This document shows positions 8,310-15,812 of a stretch of 64,000 nt of DNA, piece by piece. The position numbers and the translations under genes were made by a program. The notes beneath the pieces are model-generated. The model searched no databases. It had not been told where the DNA came from and saw only the letters and a program-made list of their open reading frames with translations. Source of the stretch: CAZMXS01 sp964570325. Lineage in GTDB: Bacteria; Verrucomicrobiota; Kiritimatiellia; CAIQIC01; CAZMXS01. The DNA lies in contig CAZMXS010000002.1 of assembly GCA_964570325.1 (NCBI GenBank), positions 1 through 64,000 of the forward strand. The letters are read 5' to 3'. Position 1 is the stretch's first letter. Each line of letters opens with the position of its first letter.

Positions 8310-8708
8310 TTACCAGACGTAGCACAGCACCTCGCCGCCGACATTTTTCTTTCGCGCCTCGCCGTCCGTCATCAGGCCAGCGGACGTGCTCAGGATGGCG
8401 ATCCCCATCCCCCCCAGCACGCGCGGCAGTTCGGGCACGCTCGCATAGCGCCGCAAGCCGGCCTTGCTGATTCGACGCAGGCCCTGGATGACTGGCTTAC
8501 GATCGGCGTCATACTTCAGATAGAGCTTCAGCGTTTTCTTGCCGCCGTGCCCTTCCGTGACGAAATCCTTGATAAAGCCTTCGCGCTTCAGAATACGCGC
8601 CATTTCACTCTTCAACGCCGAATGCGGCACTTGCGCCAAATCCTGCCCCGCCATACCGGCGTTGCGAATCCGGTTCAACAGGTCCGCGATTGGATCACAC
8701 ACGCTCAT
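8310..8708 (-). CDS. rpsH: Small ribosomal subunit protein uS8
   Basis: uS8 binds the central domain of 16S rRNA and is the autogenous repressor of the spc operon in E. coli. The start was set at MSVCDPIADLLNRIRNAGMAG. The open frame runs 63 codons further into rpsN in a different frame and is not coding there. The product is 132 residues and retains the C-terminal STSAGLMTDGEARKKNVGGE signature. Confidence 0.96.
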   Translation of the reverse strand: MSVCDPIADLLNRIRNAGMAGQDLAQVPHSALKSEMARILKREGFIKDFVTEGHGGKKTLKLYLKYDADRKPVIQGLRRISKAGLRRYASVPELPRVLGGMGIAILSTSAGLMTDGEARKKNVGGEVLCYVW

Positions 8709-8730
8709 TGGGTCTCTCCATCCACCGGGT

Positions 8731-8916
8731 TCACCAACTGGCCTTGACGATGCCCGGAATCTTGCCTTCCAAGGCCAGCTCCCGGAAACAAATGCGGCAC
8801 AACTGGAACTTCCGGATGTAACCCCGGGCCCGGCCGCAGCGGCGGCAACGGCGATACTTGCGCGCGCTGAACTTCGGCGCCCGGTTCGACTTCGCAATTA
8901 ATGATAGCTTGGCCAA
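8731..8916 (-). CDS. rpsN: Small ribosomal subunit protein uS14, type Z
   Basis: uS14 is in the 30S head. The 61-residue length and two CxxC pairs (CRRC near 24-27 and CRIC near 40-43) identify the short zinc-binding type Z form rather than the approximately 100-residue form of enterobacteria. The ending RELALEGKIPGIVKASW is typical. Position rplE-rpsN-rpsH is standard. Confidence 0.97.
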   Translation of the reverse strand: MAKLSLIAKSNRAPKFSARKYRRCRRCGRARGYIRKFQLCRICFRELALEGKIPGIVKASW

Positions 8917-8938
8917 CGCAATCCTCCCGCCTTCTCGA

Positions 8939-9478
8939 TCAGGCGCTCGCGAACGGCATCCCCAGCAGTTTCAGCAGTTCGCGCGCGTCATCATTGTTCT
9001 TTGCCGACGTGACAAACGTGATATCCATGCCTTGAACCTTCTTGACCTGGTCCGGCTGAATTTCCGGGAAAATAATCTGCTCCTTGAGCCCCAGGGTGTA
9101 GTTGCCGCGGCCATCGAAAGCCTTGGGCGACACCCCGCGAAAGTCACGGATACGAGGCAGCGCCGCCGCGATGAGCCGCTCCATGAAATCGAACATCCGC
9201 GATCCGCGCAGAGTCACTTTCGCGCCAATCGGCACGCCCTCCCGCAACTTGAAATTAGCAATGCTCTTCTTGGCCTTGGTCACCAGCGGTTTCTGGCCGG
9301 TAATCTTCCCAAGATCCTCCGTGACGGCTTTCAGCGCGTCGCGCTCAATGCTTGCGTTCACGCTGATGTTCACCACGATCTTGCGCAACCGCGGCACCTG
9401 CATTACATTCGCGAAACGGCCGGTCTTACGCAGCGCCGGCACAACTTCCTTCGCGTACTTTTCCTTCAGTTTCGACAT
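8939..9478 (-). CDS. rplE: Large ribosomal subunit protein uL5
   Basis: uL5 contacts 5S rRNA and forms part of bridge B1b. The start was chosen at MSKLKEKYAKEVVPALRK. An in-frame ATG at 9493 would add five residues. The product is about 179 residues with family signatures PRLRKIVVNISVNAS, GQKPLVTKAKKSIANFKLREG and RDFRGVSPKAFDGRGNYTLG. It follows rplX. Confidence 0.95.
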   Translation of the reverse strand: MSKLKEKYAKEVVPALRKTGRFANVMQVPRLRKIVVNISVNASIERDALKAVTEDLGKITGQKPLVTKAKKSIANFKLREGVPIGAKVTLRGSRMFDFMERLIAAALPRIRDFRGVSPKAFDGRGNYTLGLKEQIIFPEIQPDQVKKVQGMDITFVTSAKNNDDARELLKLLGMPFASA

Positions 9479-9531
9479 GGCTTTCTCGCCCATTGTGCAA
9501 TCGGCTCACCGGCAAGCCGGCGACCCGCCCT

Positions 9532-9837
9532 TCATGATGACTGCGCTTCCTCTTTTGGCTTATGCGCCGGCTTCTCATCCGCACGCTTGAACAGCTTCAG
9601 GTTGGAGATCGCGATCGGGGCCTCCTTCTCCACGATCCCGCCTTGCGGATTGTTCTGGCTCTTGCGCATGTGCTTCTTGACGTAATGAAAACCCTCGACA
9701 ATCGCCTGATTGCGCGCCGGCAGGATCTGGAGCACTTTGCCGGTTTTTTTGCCGGCAGCGTCCTCGCCGGCAATCGCCATGACAATATCCCCCCGCTTGA
9801 TTTTGATCTTGGGCCGTTTGACCAGACGTTTCATCAC
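9532..9837 (-). CDS. rplX: Large ribosomal subunit protein uL24
   Basis: uL24 initiates 50S assembly and lies at the tunnel exit. The 101-residue product contains a KOW motif (IKRGDIVMAIAGEDAAGKKTGKV) followed by VEGFHYVKKHMRKSQNNPQGGI. A charged Lys/Glu tail closes it. Its ATG overlaps the rplN stop in an ATGA arrangement. Confidence 0.96.
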   Translation of the reverse strand: MMKRLVKRPKIKIKRGDIVMAIAGEDAAGKKTGKVLQILPARNQAIVEGFHYVKKHMRKSQNNPQGGIVEKEAPIAISNLKLFKRADEKPAHKPKEEAQSS

Positions 9838-10199
9838 AGCACCTCGGGGGCCAGCGATATGATCTTCATAAAGTTCTTTTCCCGCAACTCGCGAGCCACG
9901 GGGCCAAAGATACGCGTCCCGCGCGGATTCTTCTGATCGTCAATCAGCACCACTGCGTTGTGGTCGAACCGCAGGATCGAGCCATCCACCCGGCGGATCG
10001 GCTGCTTGGTGCGTACGATCAGAGCATTATGCACCTCGCCCTTCTTCACCATACCCAGCGGCTGCGCCTCTTTGATGGAGACCTTGATAATGTCGCCAAT
10101 GTGGGCATAGCGCTTGCGCTGACCCAGCACATGGATGCACTGGACCCGGCGCGCGCCGGTATTGTCCGCCACGTCAAGATTGGTTCTGAGCGCTATCAT
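9834..10199 (-). CDS. rplN: Large ribosomal subunit protein uL14
   Basis: uL14 forms intersubunit bridges B5 and B8. The start was placed at MIALRTNLDVADNTGARR, matching the family start. An in-frame ATG at 10217 would add six residues. Either start overlaps the 3' end of rpsQ (26 bases for the chosen start). The 121-residue protein ends with GPVARELREKNFMKIISLAPEVL, the standard C-terminus. Confidence 0.95.
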   Translation of the reverse strand: MIALRTNLDVADNTGARRVQCIHVLGQRKRYAHIGDIIKVSIKEAQPLGMVKKGEVHNALIVRTKQPIRRVDGSILRFDHNAVVLIDDQKNPRGTRIFGPVARELREKNFMKIISLAPEVL

Positions 10200-10488
10200 G
10201 CGTTCCCCCATCCGCAACCGCTTGCTTGCCCTGCTGCAGGATTTCCACCAGACGCCACCGCTTCAGCCGGCTTAACGGGCGCGTTTCAACGATCCGCACC
10301 GCGTCGCCCTTGTGGGCCTGATTCTGCTCGTCATGGGCATGAAACTTCTTGGATCGTATGATCTCCTTGCCGTATACCGGATGCCGGATCCGCCGATCCA
10401 CGCGGACCACGATTGTCTTATCCATGGCATCGCTAACGACAACGCCTACCCGACTCTTGCGAGTGCCTCGCTCTGTCACGCTGGCCAT
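10174..10488 (-). CDS. rpsQ: Small ribosomal subunit protein uS17
   Basis: uS17 is an OB-fold primary binder of the 16S 5' domain. ATG 10488 is preferred because GAGG lies five bases upstream. A GTG two codons earlier overlaps the rpmC stop. The core RVGVVVSDAMDKTIVVRVDR and HDEQNQAHKGDAVRIVETRPLS is diagnostic. About 104 residues, including a C-terminal tail of some 15 extra residues. Confidence 0.95.
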   Translation of the reverse strand: MASVTERGTRKSRVGVVVSDAMDKTIVVRVDRRIRHPVYGKEIIRSKKFHAHDEQNQAHKGDAVRIVETRPLSRLKRWRLVEILQQGKQAVADGGTHDSAQNQS

Positions 10489-10490
10489 AA

Positions 10491-10688
10491 TCACCTCGCG
10501 GCTTGCGACCGCTCGTTCATCACCGTTCTGATCCGCGCCACATCGCGCCGCAGATCCCGGATCCGGGACGCCTTCTCCAACTGCCCGGTTGATTTCTGGA
10601 TCCGCAGGTTGAACAGCTCCCGCTGTGTTTCAAACATGCGCTGGCGCAGTTCCTCTTCCGTCAACTCTCTTAATTCCACCGCTTTCAT
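10491..10688 (-). CDS. rpmC: Large ribosomal subunit protein uL29
   Basis: uL29 is a two-helix hairpin protein at the tunnel exit, where trigger factor and SRP dock. The start was set at MKAVELRELTEEELRQRM, giving 65 residues. The longer open frame overlaps rplP and is non-coding. The motif RELFNLRIQKSTGQLEKASRI is characteristic. Confidence 0.95.
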   Translation of the reverse strand: MKAVELRELTEEELRQRMFETQRELFNLRIQKSTGQLEKASRIRDLRRDVARIRTVMNERSQAAR

Positions 10689-10704
10689 GCCTTTGCTCCG
10701 GATG

Positions 10705-11127
10705 CTACATGCCGATCGCGCCGCGCCGCACGAACCGGGTCTTGATCGGCAGTTTCGTCGCCGCCAGCCGCAGGCACTCCCGCGCCAACACTTCGGGGAT
10801 GCCATCAATTTCGAACAGCATGCGCCCGGGCCTGATTACCGCCACCCAGCCTTCGACCGCGCCTTTGCCCTTGCCCATGCGCGTCTCGAGCGGCTTCTTC
10901 GAATAGGGCTTGTCCGGAAAAACCCGGATCCACATCTTGCCGCGCCGCTTCATCGCGCGGTTGATCGCCACGCGGCAGGCCTCCAACTGAATGTTGGTGA
11001 CCCACGCGCGGTCGAGCGATTGCAGGCCATACTCGCCGAACTCCAGCGTATTCCCCGCGTGCGCCATTCCCTTGCGATTACCGCGCTGGGACTGGCGATA
11101 CTTAACTCGCTTAGGCATAAGGGGCAT
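10705..11127 (-). CDS. rplP: Large ribosomal subunit protein uL16
   Basis: uL16 positions A-site tRNA near the peptidyl transferase centre. The 140-residue protein starts MPLMPKRVKYRQSQRG; initiation at the second Met would shorten it by three. The RGKMWIRVFPDKPYSKKPLETRMGKGKG block is the family hallmark. The start overlaps the last bases of rpsC by 17. Confidence 0.96.
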   Translation of the reverse strand: MPLMPKRVKYRQSQRGNRKGMAHAGNTLEFGEYGLQSLDRAWVTNIQLEACRVAINRAMKRRGKMWIRVFPDKPYSKKPLETRMGKGKGAVEGWVAVIRPGRMLFEIDGIPEVLARECLRLAATKLPIKTRFVRRGAIGM

Positions 11128-11773
11128 GCGATCTCTCCTTCGGGGCTTCCGCTTCCGGCTTCTTGCAAATCCAAACCTTCACGCCGATCTTACCGGCTAC
11201 CGTGTGCGCCTCGGCAAAACCGTACTGGACATTTTCGCGCAGCGTGTGCAGGGGTACTTTGCCCTCCTTGTACCATTCGCGCCGGGCCAGTTCCGCACCG
11301 CCCAAACGCCCGCTGGCCTGCACCTTGATGCCCAACACGCCCAGTTCCATGGCCATCTGAATGGCGCGTTTCATCGCGCGGCGAAACGAAACCCGCCGCT
11401 CCAACTGGAGCGCGATGTTCTCCGCCACCAATTGCGCGTTGGTATCCGGATCCTTGACCTCGCGGATATCCACGTAGATTTCCTTCTTCGTCTTCGCCGC
11501 GATCTCCTCGCGAAGCCGCTCAATGTCCGCGCCCTTGCGGCCGATCACAATGCCTGGCCGGGCGGTGAAGATCGTCACGCGCGCGCGGTTGGCGTAGCGC
11601 TCGATGATCACCTCGGGCACCGCCGCCTCCTTCAGGCGCTCCTTGACCAGATCGCGAATTTTGAGATCCTCGTGCAGCAGATCCCCGAAATCGCGCTTCT
11701 CGGCATACCAGCGGGATTTCCAATCCTTGGTCACCGTGATTCTGAACCCAACCGGATTTACTTTCTGGCCCAA
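11111..11773 (-). CDS. rpsC: Small ribosomal subunit protein uS3
   Basis: uS3 lines the mRNA entry tunnel. The 220-residue protein has the MGQKVNPVGFRI start and a type II KH domain with RPGIVIGRKGADIERLR near residue 72. The C-terminal domain contains RVSFRRAMKRAIQ and SGRLGGAELARREWYKEG. It follows rplV by 31 bases. Confidence 0.97.
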   Translation of the reverse strand: MGQKVNPVGFRITVTKDWKSRWYAEKRDFGDLLHEDLKIRDLVKERLKEAAVPEVIIERYANRARVTIFTARPGIVIGRKGADIERLREEIAAKTKKEIYVDIREVKDPDTNAQLVAENIALQLERRVSFRRAMKRAIQMAMELGVLGIKVQASGRLGGAELARREWYKEGKVPLHTLRENVQYGFAEAHTVAGKIGVKVWICKKPEAEAPKERSHAPYA

Positions 11774-11804
11774 GACCGATCTCCTTTCGTCAAGCGAAAA
11801 GCCG

Positions 11805-12152
11805 CTATTTTGCAGAAGGTTTCTTGTCCGTCAATGTTATCTTGATATGACTGGACCGCTTTTTAATTGGGCTCGCCATGCCGCGTGCCCGGGGCCAAAA
11901 CCGGCGCATCGCCGGTCCCTGCTCCACCACCGCCTGCCGCACATAGAGCTGATCCTCCGCCAGTTTGGCGTTATTGACCGCGTTCGCGATCGCGGACTTC
12001 AGCGTCTTCCGAATCAGCGTCGCCGCCTTGCGCTCGCTGAACTCCACGATGTTCAGCGCCTCCGCCACGGGCAGCCCATTCAGGGCGTTCGCCAAATCCA
12101 TGGCCTTCGATGGGGCAATTCGCACAAATCTTGTAATGGCTTCGATTTCCAT
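11805..12152 (-). CDS. rplV: Large ribosomal subunit protein uL22
   Basis: uL22 extends a beta-hairpin into the exit tunnel and is a known site of macrolide resistance mutations. The start was set at MEIEAITRFVRIAPSKA, giving 115 residues. The alternative start 45 bases upstream falls within the preceding gene. The hairpin region MRRFWPRARGMASPIKKRSSH is present. Normally it follows rpsS directly, but here a 201-codon foreign gene lies between rpsS and rplV. Confidence 0.96.
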   Translation of the reverse strand: MEIEAITRFVRIAPSKAMDLANALNGLPVAEALNIVEFSERKAATLIRKTLKSAIANAVNNAKLAEDQLYVRQAVVEQGPAMRRFWPRARGMASPIKKRSSHIKITLTDKKPSAK

Positions 12153-12162
12153 GTCGCTTACC

Positions 12163-12768
12163 TCAACGTCCGGACGCGCCCAACGGCACGGCCGCATCGT
12201 CCTTCATCGGCCGCTCCGCGCGGCCCGCTTCATCAATCACCGCTCCTGAAATCCTCTCGCGTACATCCACCAGCCGGATGCGCGCAACCGGGTTGCTCCC
12301 CCGGAGCACCTGCATTGTCATTCCCGCACGCAACCCCGCCGCCGCGCCGCCATCCAGCACCACCAAACCCAACTCCTCACTTACCTCCGCCACGCGCACC
12401 CGACCCGGCGCCATCGCCGCGGCGGGGATGCGCCCCCCAACCCGATCCGACTCTGCGCGCAAGCCGCGCGCATGCAGCACATCGGCCTCGGCGCGCGCCG
12501 CCGCCAGCGTCTCCATCAGCCTCGCCGCCTCGCGGCGGGCCTCTGCTGCGGCCCCCTGCAGGGCGGCGTTCTCTTCCGCCAAGGTTGCCGCCGCCAAGCG
12601 CGCTTCCCGGGCAATCAACGCGGCCCGCGCGCTCGTTTCCAACTTCAACGCCGGCCCGCTATCCGTCGCACCCACCCCCCGCAGCCACCAGCCGGCAAAC
12701 GCACCGGTAACCAGCAGCGCCACCGCCGCCACCCCCCGGGCGGCCCACTGATAACGCGCCGCCACCAT
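12163..12768 (-). CDS. Membrane-anchored coiled-coil protein inserted in the S10 operon
   Basis: I do not recognise a named family. The 201-residue product has one N-terminal membrane helix (about 11-32, GVAAVALLVTGAFAGWWL) and no cleavage site typical of secretion. An Ala/Glu/Arg-rich helical stretch (about 40-110) follows and is likely a coiled coil. A compact beta-rich C-terminal part (about 120-180) contains LGLVVLDGGAAAGLRAG, VLRGSNPVARIRLVDVRERI and SGAVID. That last pattern resembles small beta domains of envelope proteins such as MreC or FlgT by eye only. It lies between rpsS and rplV with gaps of 19 and 10 bases and is transcribed with them. A role at the inner membrane is inferred. 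Confidence 0.75.
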   Translation of the reverse strand: MVAARYQWAARGVAAVALLVTGAFAGWWLRGVGATDSGPALKLETSARAALIAREARLAAATLAEENAALQGAAAEARREAARLMETLAAARAEADVLHARGLRAESDRVGGRIPAAAMAPGRVRVAEVSEELGLVVLDGGAAAGLRAGMTMQVLRGSNPVARIRLVDVRERISGAVIDEAGRAERPMKDDAAVPLGASGR

Positions 12769-12787
12769 CGCCGCCGCGTCCTCGGCG

Positions 12788-13075
12788 CTATTTCAGCGCC
12801 ACGGTCTTGTCGGTCGCCGCGCCGTGCTTGCGGAAAATCCGCGTCGGCGCGAACTCACCCAACCGGTGCCCCACCATGTTCTCCGTGCAAAACACGGAGA
12901 CAAAATTCTTCCCGTTATGCACCGAAAAGGTATGCCCCACAAATTCCGGCAACACCACCGAGCGGCGCGACCATGTCTTGATAATCGCCTTGCGGCCGCC
13001 GGGCTGATTCATGGCCTCCACTTTCTTCAACAGGTGGCCATCCACAAACGGACCTTTTTTAATTGAGCGACCCAT
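12788..13075 (-). CDS. rpsS: Small ribosomal subunit protein uS19
   Basis: uS19 contacts uS13 in the 30S head and forms bridge B1a. The 95-residue product begins MGRSIKKGPFVDGHLLKKVE and contains TWSRRSVVLPEFVGHTFSVHNGK and GEFAPTRIFRKHG, all diagnostic. It begins three bases after rplB. Confidence 0.97.
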   Translation of the reverse strand: MGRSIKKGPFVDGHLLKKVEAMNQPGGRKAIIKTWSRRSVVLPEFVGHTFSVHNGKNFVSVFCTENMVGHRLGEFAPTRIFRKHGAATDKTVALK

Positions 13076-13078
13076 GAC

Positions 13079-13903
13079 TTACTTTCTCCGCTGAACGATG
13101 AACTTGCCCGACGGTTTGCGACGGTTGCGCGTCTTCTTGCCCTTGGCTAGCTTACCCCATGGCGAGCGCGGATGGCCGCCGCCGGATGTGCGCCCCTCGC
13201 CACCGCCCATAGGATGGTCAATCGGGTTCATCGCGACGCCCCGCACGGTAGGCCGCCGCCCCAGCCAGCGCGCGCGCCCAGCCTTGCCCAACGCGACGTT
13301 TTCATGATCCAGATTCCCCACCTGGCCGATCGTCGCGTAACAATTGACATGAATCATCCGGATTTCACCGGACGGCAGTTTCACATGAGCGTATTCACCC
13401 TCGCGCGCCATAATCCGGGCCGCCATGCCCGCGCCACGCACTAACTGCCCGCCGCGGCCAGGATTCAGCTCCACGTTGTGAATGGGCAGCCCCAACGGGA
13501 TGGCCGCCAGCGGCATGGCATTGCCGTCCACCGGCTCAGCGTCGGGTCCGGCCAGCAACCGCGCCCCCACCCGCAATCCGTTCGGCGCCAAAATGTAGCG
13601 CTTCTCGCCATCGGCGTAAAAAAGCAGGGCGATACGCGCCGAGCGGTTGGGATCATATTCAATTGCCGCCACACGGGCCGGAATGCCACGCTTGTCGCGC
13701 TTGAAGTCCACCAGTCGGATGTACCGCTTGTGCCCCCCGCCACGGTGTCGAACCGTTACGCGGCCCATGCAATTGCGGCCCGCCGCGCCCTTCTTGATTA
13801 CCACCAAGGTGCGCTCCGGCCGGGACTTCGTGATCTCCTCAAAATCCGGCAGGGCCGTAAAACGCAAGCCTGGAGTCTTCGGTCTGAATGTTTTCAAAGG
13901 CAT
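13079..13903 (-). CDS. rplB: Large ribosomal subunit protein uL2
   Basis: uL2 is required for subunit association and peptidyl transferase activity. The 274-residue protein shows the OB-fold and SH3-like domains (GRVTVRHRGGGHKRYIRLVD, VHNVELNPGRGGQLVR). The C-terminal signature NPIDHPMGGGEGRTSGGGHP contains the conserved histidine near the peptidyl transferase centre. It sits between rplW and rpsS. Confidence 0.98.
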   Translation of the reverse strand: MPLKTFRPKTPGLRFTALPDFEEITKSRPERTLVVIKKGAAGRNCMGRVTVRHRGGGHKRYIRLVDFKRDKRGIPARVAAIEYDPNRSARIALLFYADGEKRYILAPNGLRVGARLLAGPDAEPVDGNAMPLAAIPLGLPIHNVELNPGRGGQLVRGAGMAARIMAREGEYAHVKLPSGEIRMIHVNCYATIGQVGNLDHENVALGKAGRARWLGRRPTVRGVAMNPIDHPMGGGEGRTSGGGHPRSPWGKLAKGKKTRNRRKPSGKFIVQRRK

Positions 13904-13916
13904 GGTTGACGCCCCT

Positions 13917-14201
13917 CTATGTCAGATCAATTTTCTCGCCAGCCCGCAGTGTCACCACCGCACGCTTCCAAGCGGATGTTTTGCCGTAGTTCATCGTGCG
14001 CAAGCGCTTGTTCTTGCCTTGGCGGATCATCGTGTTCACGCGCGCCACCTTGACCTTGAACAACTGCTCGACCGCCCGCTTGATCTCAATCTTGTTGGCT
14101 GCCGACGACACCCGGAAGAGGTACTTGTTCGCCCGCTCCGTCAGCGCGGTGCCTTTCTCAGTCAGCAGCATTTCCAGTACAATGTTATGCGGATCGTTCA
14201 T
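13917..14201 (-). CDS. rplW: Large ribosomal subunit protein uL23
   Basis: uL23 surrounds the tunnel exit and is the docking site for trigger factor and SRP. The 94-residue product has LTEKGTALTERANKYLFRVS and the extended loop VNTMIRQGKNKRLRTMNYGKTSAWKRAVVTL. Its ATG overlaps the rplD stop by four bases. Confidence 0.95.
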   Translation of the reverse strand: MNDPHNIVLEMLLTEKGTALTERANKYLFRVSSAANKIEIKRAVEQLFKVKVARVNTMIRQGKNKRLRTMNYGKTSAWKRAVVTLRAGEKIDLT

Positions 14202-14848
14202 GCCCCACTCCCGGCCGCGCAGCTCGCCAGCCGCTGTTTCAACTGTTCCATAGCCTCCGGCGTCGCGACGAGGCGCGGATAGCGCACCAACTGGTAAGTG
14301 CTCAGCGCCTCGGCCGTCGCCACCGCGACCCCGGCCAGATTGCGAGCCGCCAACCCGATATTAGGGTCCGACGCCTTGACTACCAACAGCGCCGGCGCGG
14401 CCACCTGTAGCCGCCGGAGCAGTCCGGCCAGTTCCCGGGTTTTGGGCGCGGACACCGCCAACTGGTTCACCAACACCACCGCCCCCTCGCGAATCCGGTC
14501 GCTCAAGGCCCGACGAAAGGCAAGGCGCGCAACCTTGCGCGGCACTTTCTTGGCGTAATCGCGCGGCTGCGGACCGAACACCGTGCCGCCACCCCGCCAG
14601 ATTGGCGAGCGCGATGACCCGGCACGCGCATTGCCCGTGCCCTTTTGCCGGAACGGTTTGGCACCGCCGCCGGAAATCTCCCCGCGCTTCTTGGTGTCCG
14701 CCGTTCCAGCGCGTAGCGCCGCCTGGTGCGCCACGACCACGTCATGCACCGCCTGCAGCCCCTTGCGATTGAGAATGAGCAGGCTGTCATCAACCTCAAA
14801 CTCACCCGCCGGCTCGCCCTTGCCGTTGACTATGGATATCTTGCTCAT
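14198..14848 (-). CDS. rplD: Large ribosomal subunit protein uL4
   Basis: uL4 extends a loop into the exit tunnel and is the regulator of the S10 operon in E. coli. The start was set at MSKISIVNGKGEPAGEFEVD (216 residues), overlapping the rplC stop as ATGA. The longer frame is antisense-like shadow within rplC. The loop carries RQKGTGNARAGSSRSPIWRGGG. The uL4 target leader of E. coli is not expected here because rpsJ follows fusA by only eight bases. Confidence 0.96.
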   Translation of the reverse strand: MSKISIVNGKGEPAGEFEVDDSLLILNRKGLQAVHDVVVAHQAALRAGTADTKKRGEISGGGAKPFRQKGTGNARAGSSRSPIWRGGGTVFGPQPRDYAKKVPRKVARLAFRRALSDRIREGAVVLVNQLAVSAPKTRELAGLLRRLQVAAPALLVVKASDPNIGLAARNLAGVAVATAEALSTYQLVRYPRLVATPEAMEQLKQRLASCAAGSGA

Positions 14849-15486
14849 GACGCTTTTGCCGCCTTCTTCAACGCTTTGCGCACGATCACGATCTGCCCGG
14901 TGGGCCCCATCACGGCGCCACGCACCAGCAGCACGTTGTCTTCCACCCGCACCTTGACGACCCTCAAATTCTGGGTCGTCACCTGCCGATGACCCATGTG
15001 GCCCGGCATCCGCAGGTTGGGGAAAATGCGCGCCGGCCAAGTACGCTGACCCACCGCGCCGCCGCGCCGATGGAACATGGACCCGTGCGCCGCCGGTCCG
15101 CCGGCCATCCGGTGCCGCTTGACCACGCCTTGGAAACCGCGGCCCTTGGTCACCCCAATCACGTCCACATACGCGACATCCTTGAACAGATCCACCGTAA
15201 CGGTATCCCCCGCTTTGGCGGTATCGTCAGCGGTCGTCGGCACCTCGCGCAATACTCGCCGAGGCGTGACGCCTGCCCGCTCGTACCGCTTGGCCATCGG
15301 TTTCGTCAGCCGTTTCGCATTTTGCTCCTCGAAACCCAGTTGAACGGCCTCATAACCGTCCGTCTTGGCGGTTTTGCGTTGCACGACCACGCACGGCCCG
15401 ACCTGTAGCACCGTCACCGGCACTTGGCATCCGTTTTCGTCAAAGACGCGGGTCATACCCAGTTTTTTTGCAATGAGTCCCTGCAT
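14845..15486 (-). CDS. rplC: Large ribosomal subunit protein uL3
   Basis: uL3 initiates 50S assembly and reaches the peptidyl transferase centre. The 213-residue protein begins MQGLIAKKLGMTRVFDENG. It contains the KGRGFQGVVKRHRMAGGPAAHGS signature and the RRGGAVGQRTWPARIFPNLRMPGHMG loop. It follows rpsJ by nine bases. Confidence 0.97.
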   Translation of the reverse strand: MQGLIAKKLGMTRVFDENGCQVPVTVLQVGPCVVVQRKTAKTDGYEAVQLGFEEQNAKRLTKPMAKRYERAGVTPRRVLREVPTTADDTAKAGDTVTVDLFKDVAYVDVIGVTKGRGFQGVVKRHRMAGGPAAHGSMFHRRGGAVGQRTWPARIFPNLRMPGHMGHRQVTTQNLRVVKVRVEDNVLLVRGAVMGPTGQIVIVRKALKKAAKAS

Positions 15487-15495
15487 AAGTCACAC

Positions 15496-15804
15496 TCAAA
15501 TCTTGATGGTGATGTCCACGCCCGCCGGCAGATTCAGTTTCTTCAACTCGTCAACCGTCTTCGCGGTCGGATCAATGATGTCCAGCAGCCGCTTGTGCGT
15601 CCGGATCTCAAACTGCTCCATGGACTTCTTGTCCGCATGCACGCTCCGGTTGACGCTGTAGCGCTCGATGCGGGTCGGCAAGGGAATCGGGCCGGCCACC
15701 CGCGCCCCGGTTCGCTTGGCCGTCTCCACAATGTCGCTGGCCGACTGGTCCAGGACTCTGTGATCAAAAGCTTTCAGCCTGATTCGTATTCTGTGCCCGT
15801 TCAT
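15496..15804 (-). CDS. rpsJ: Small ribosomal subunit protein uS10 (NusE)
   Basis: uS10 belongs to the 30S head and, as NusE, couples ribosomes to NusG and antitermination complexes. The 102-residue product contains IRIRLKAFDHRVLDQSASDIV and HKRLLDIIDPTAKTVDELKKLNLPAGVDI. It starts eight bases after the fusA stop, so the str and S10 operons are directly joined and no tufA copy separates them. Confidence 0.97.
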   Translation of the reverse strand: MNGHRIRIRLKAFDHRVLDQSASDIVETAKRTGARVAGPIPLPTRIERYSVNRSVHADKKSMEQFEIRTHKRLLDIIDPTAKTVDELKKLNLPAGVDITIKI

Positions 15805-15812
15805 GTTTGCCT

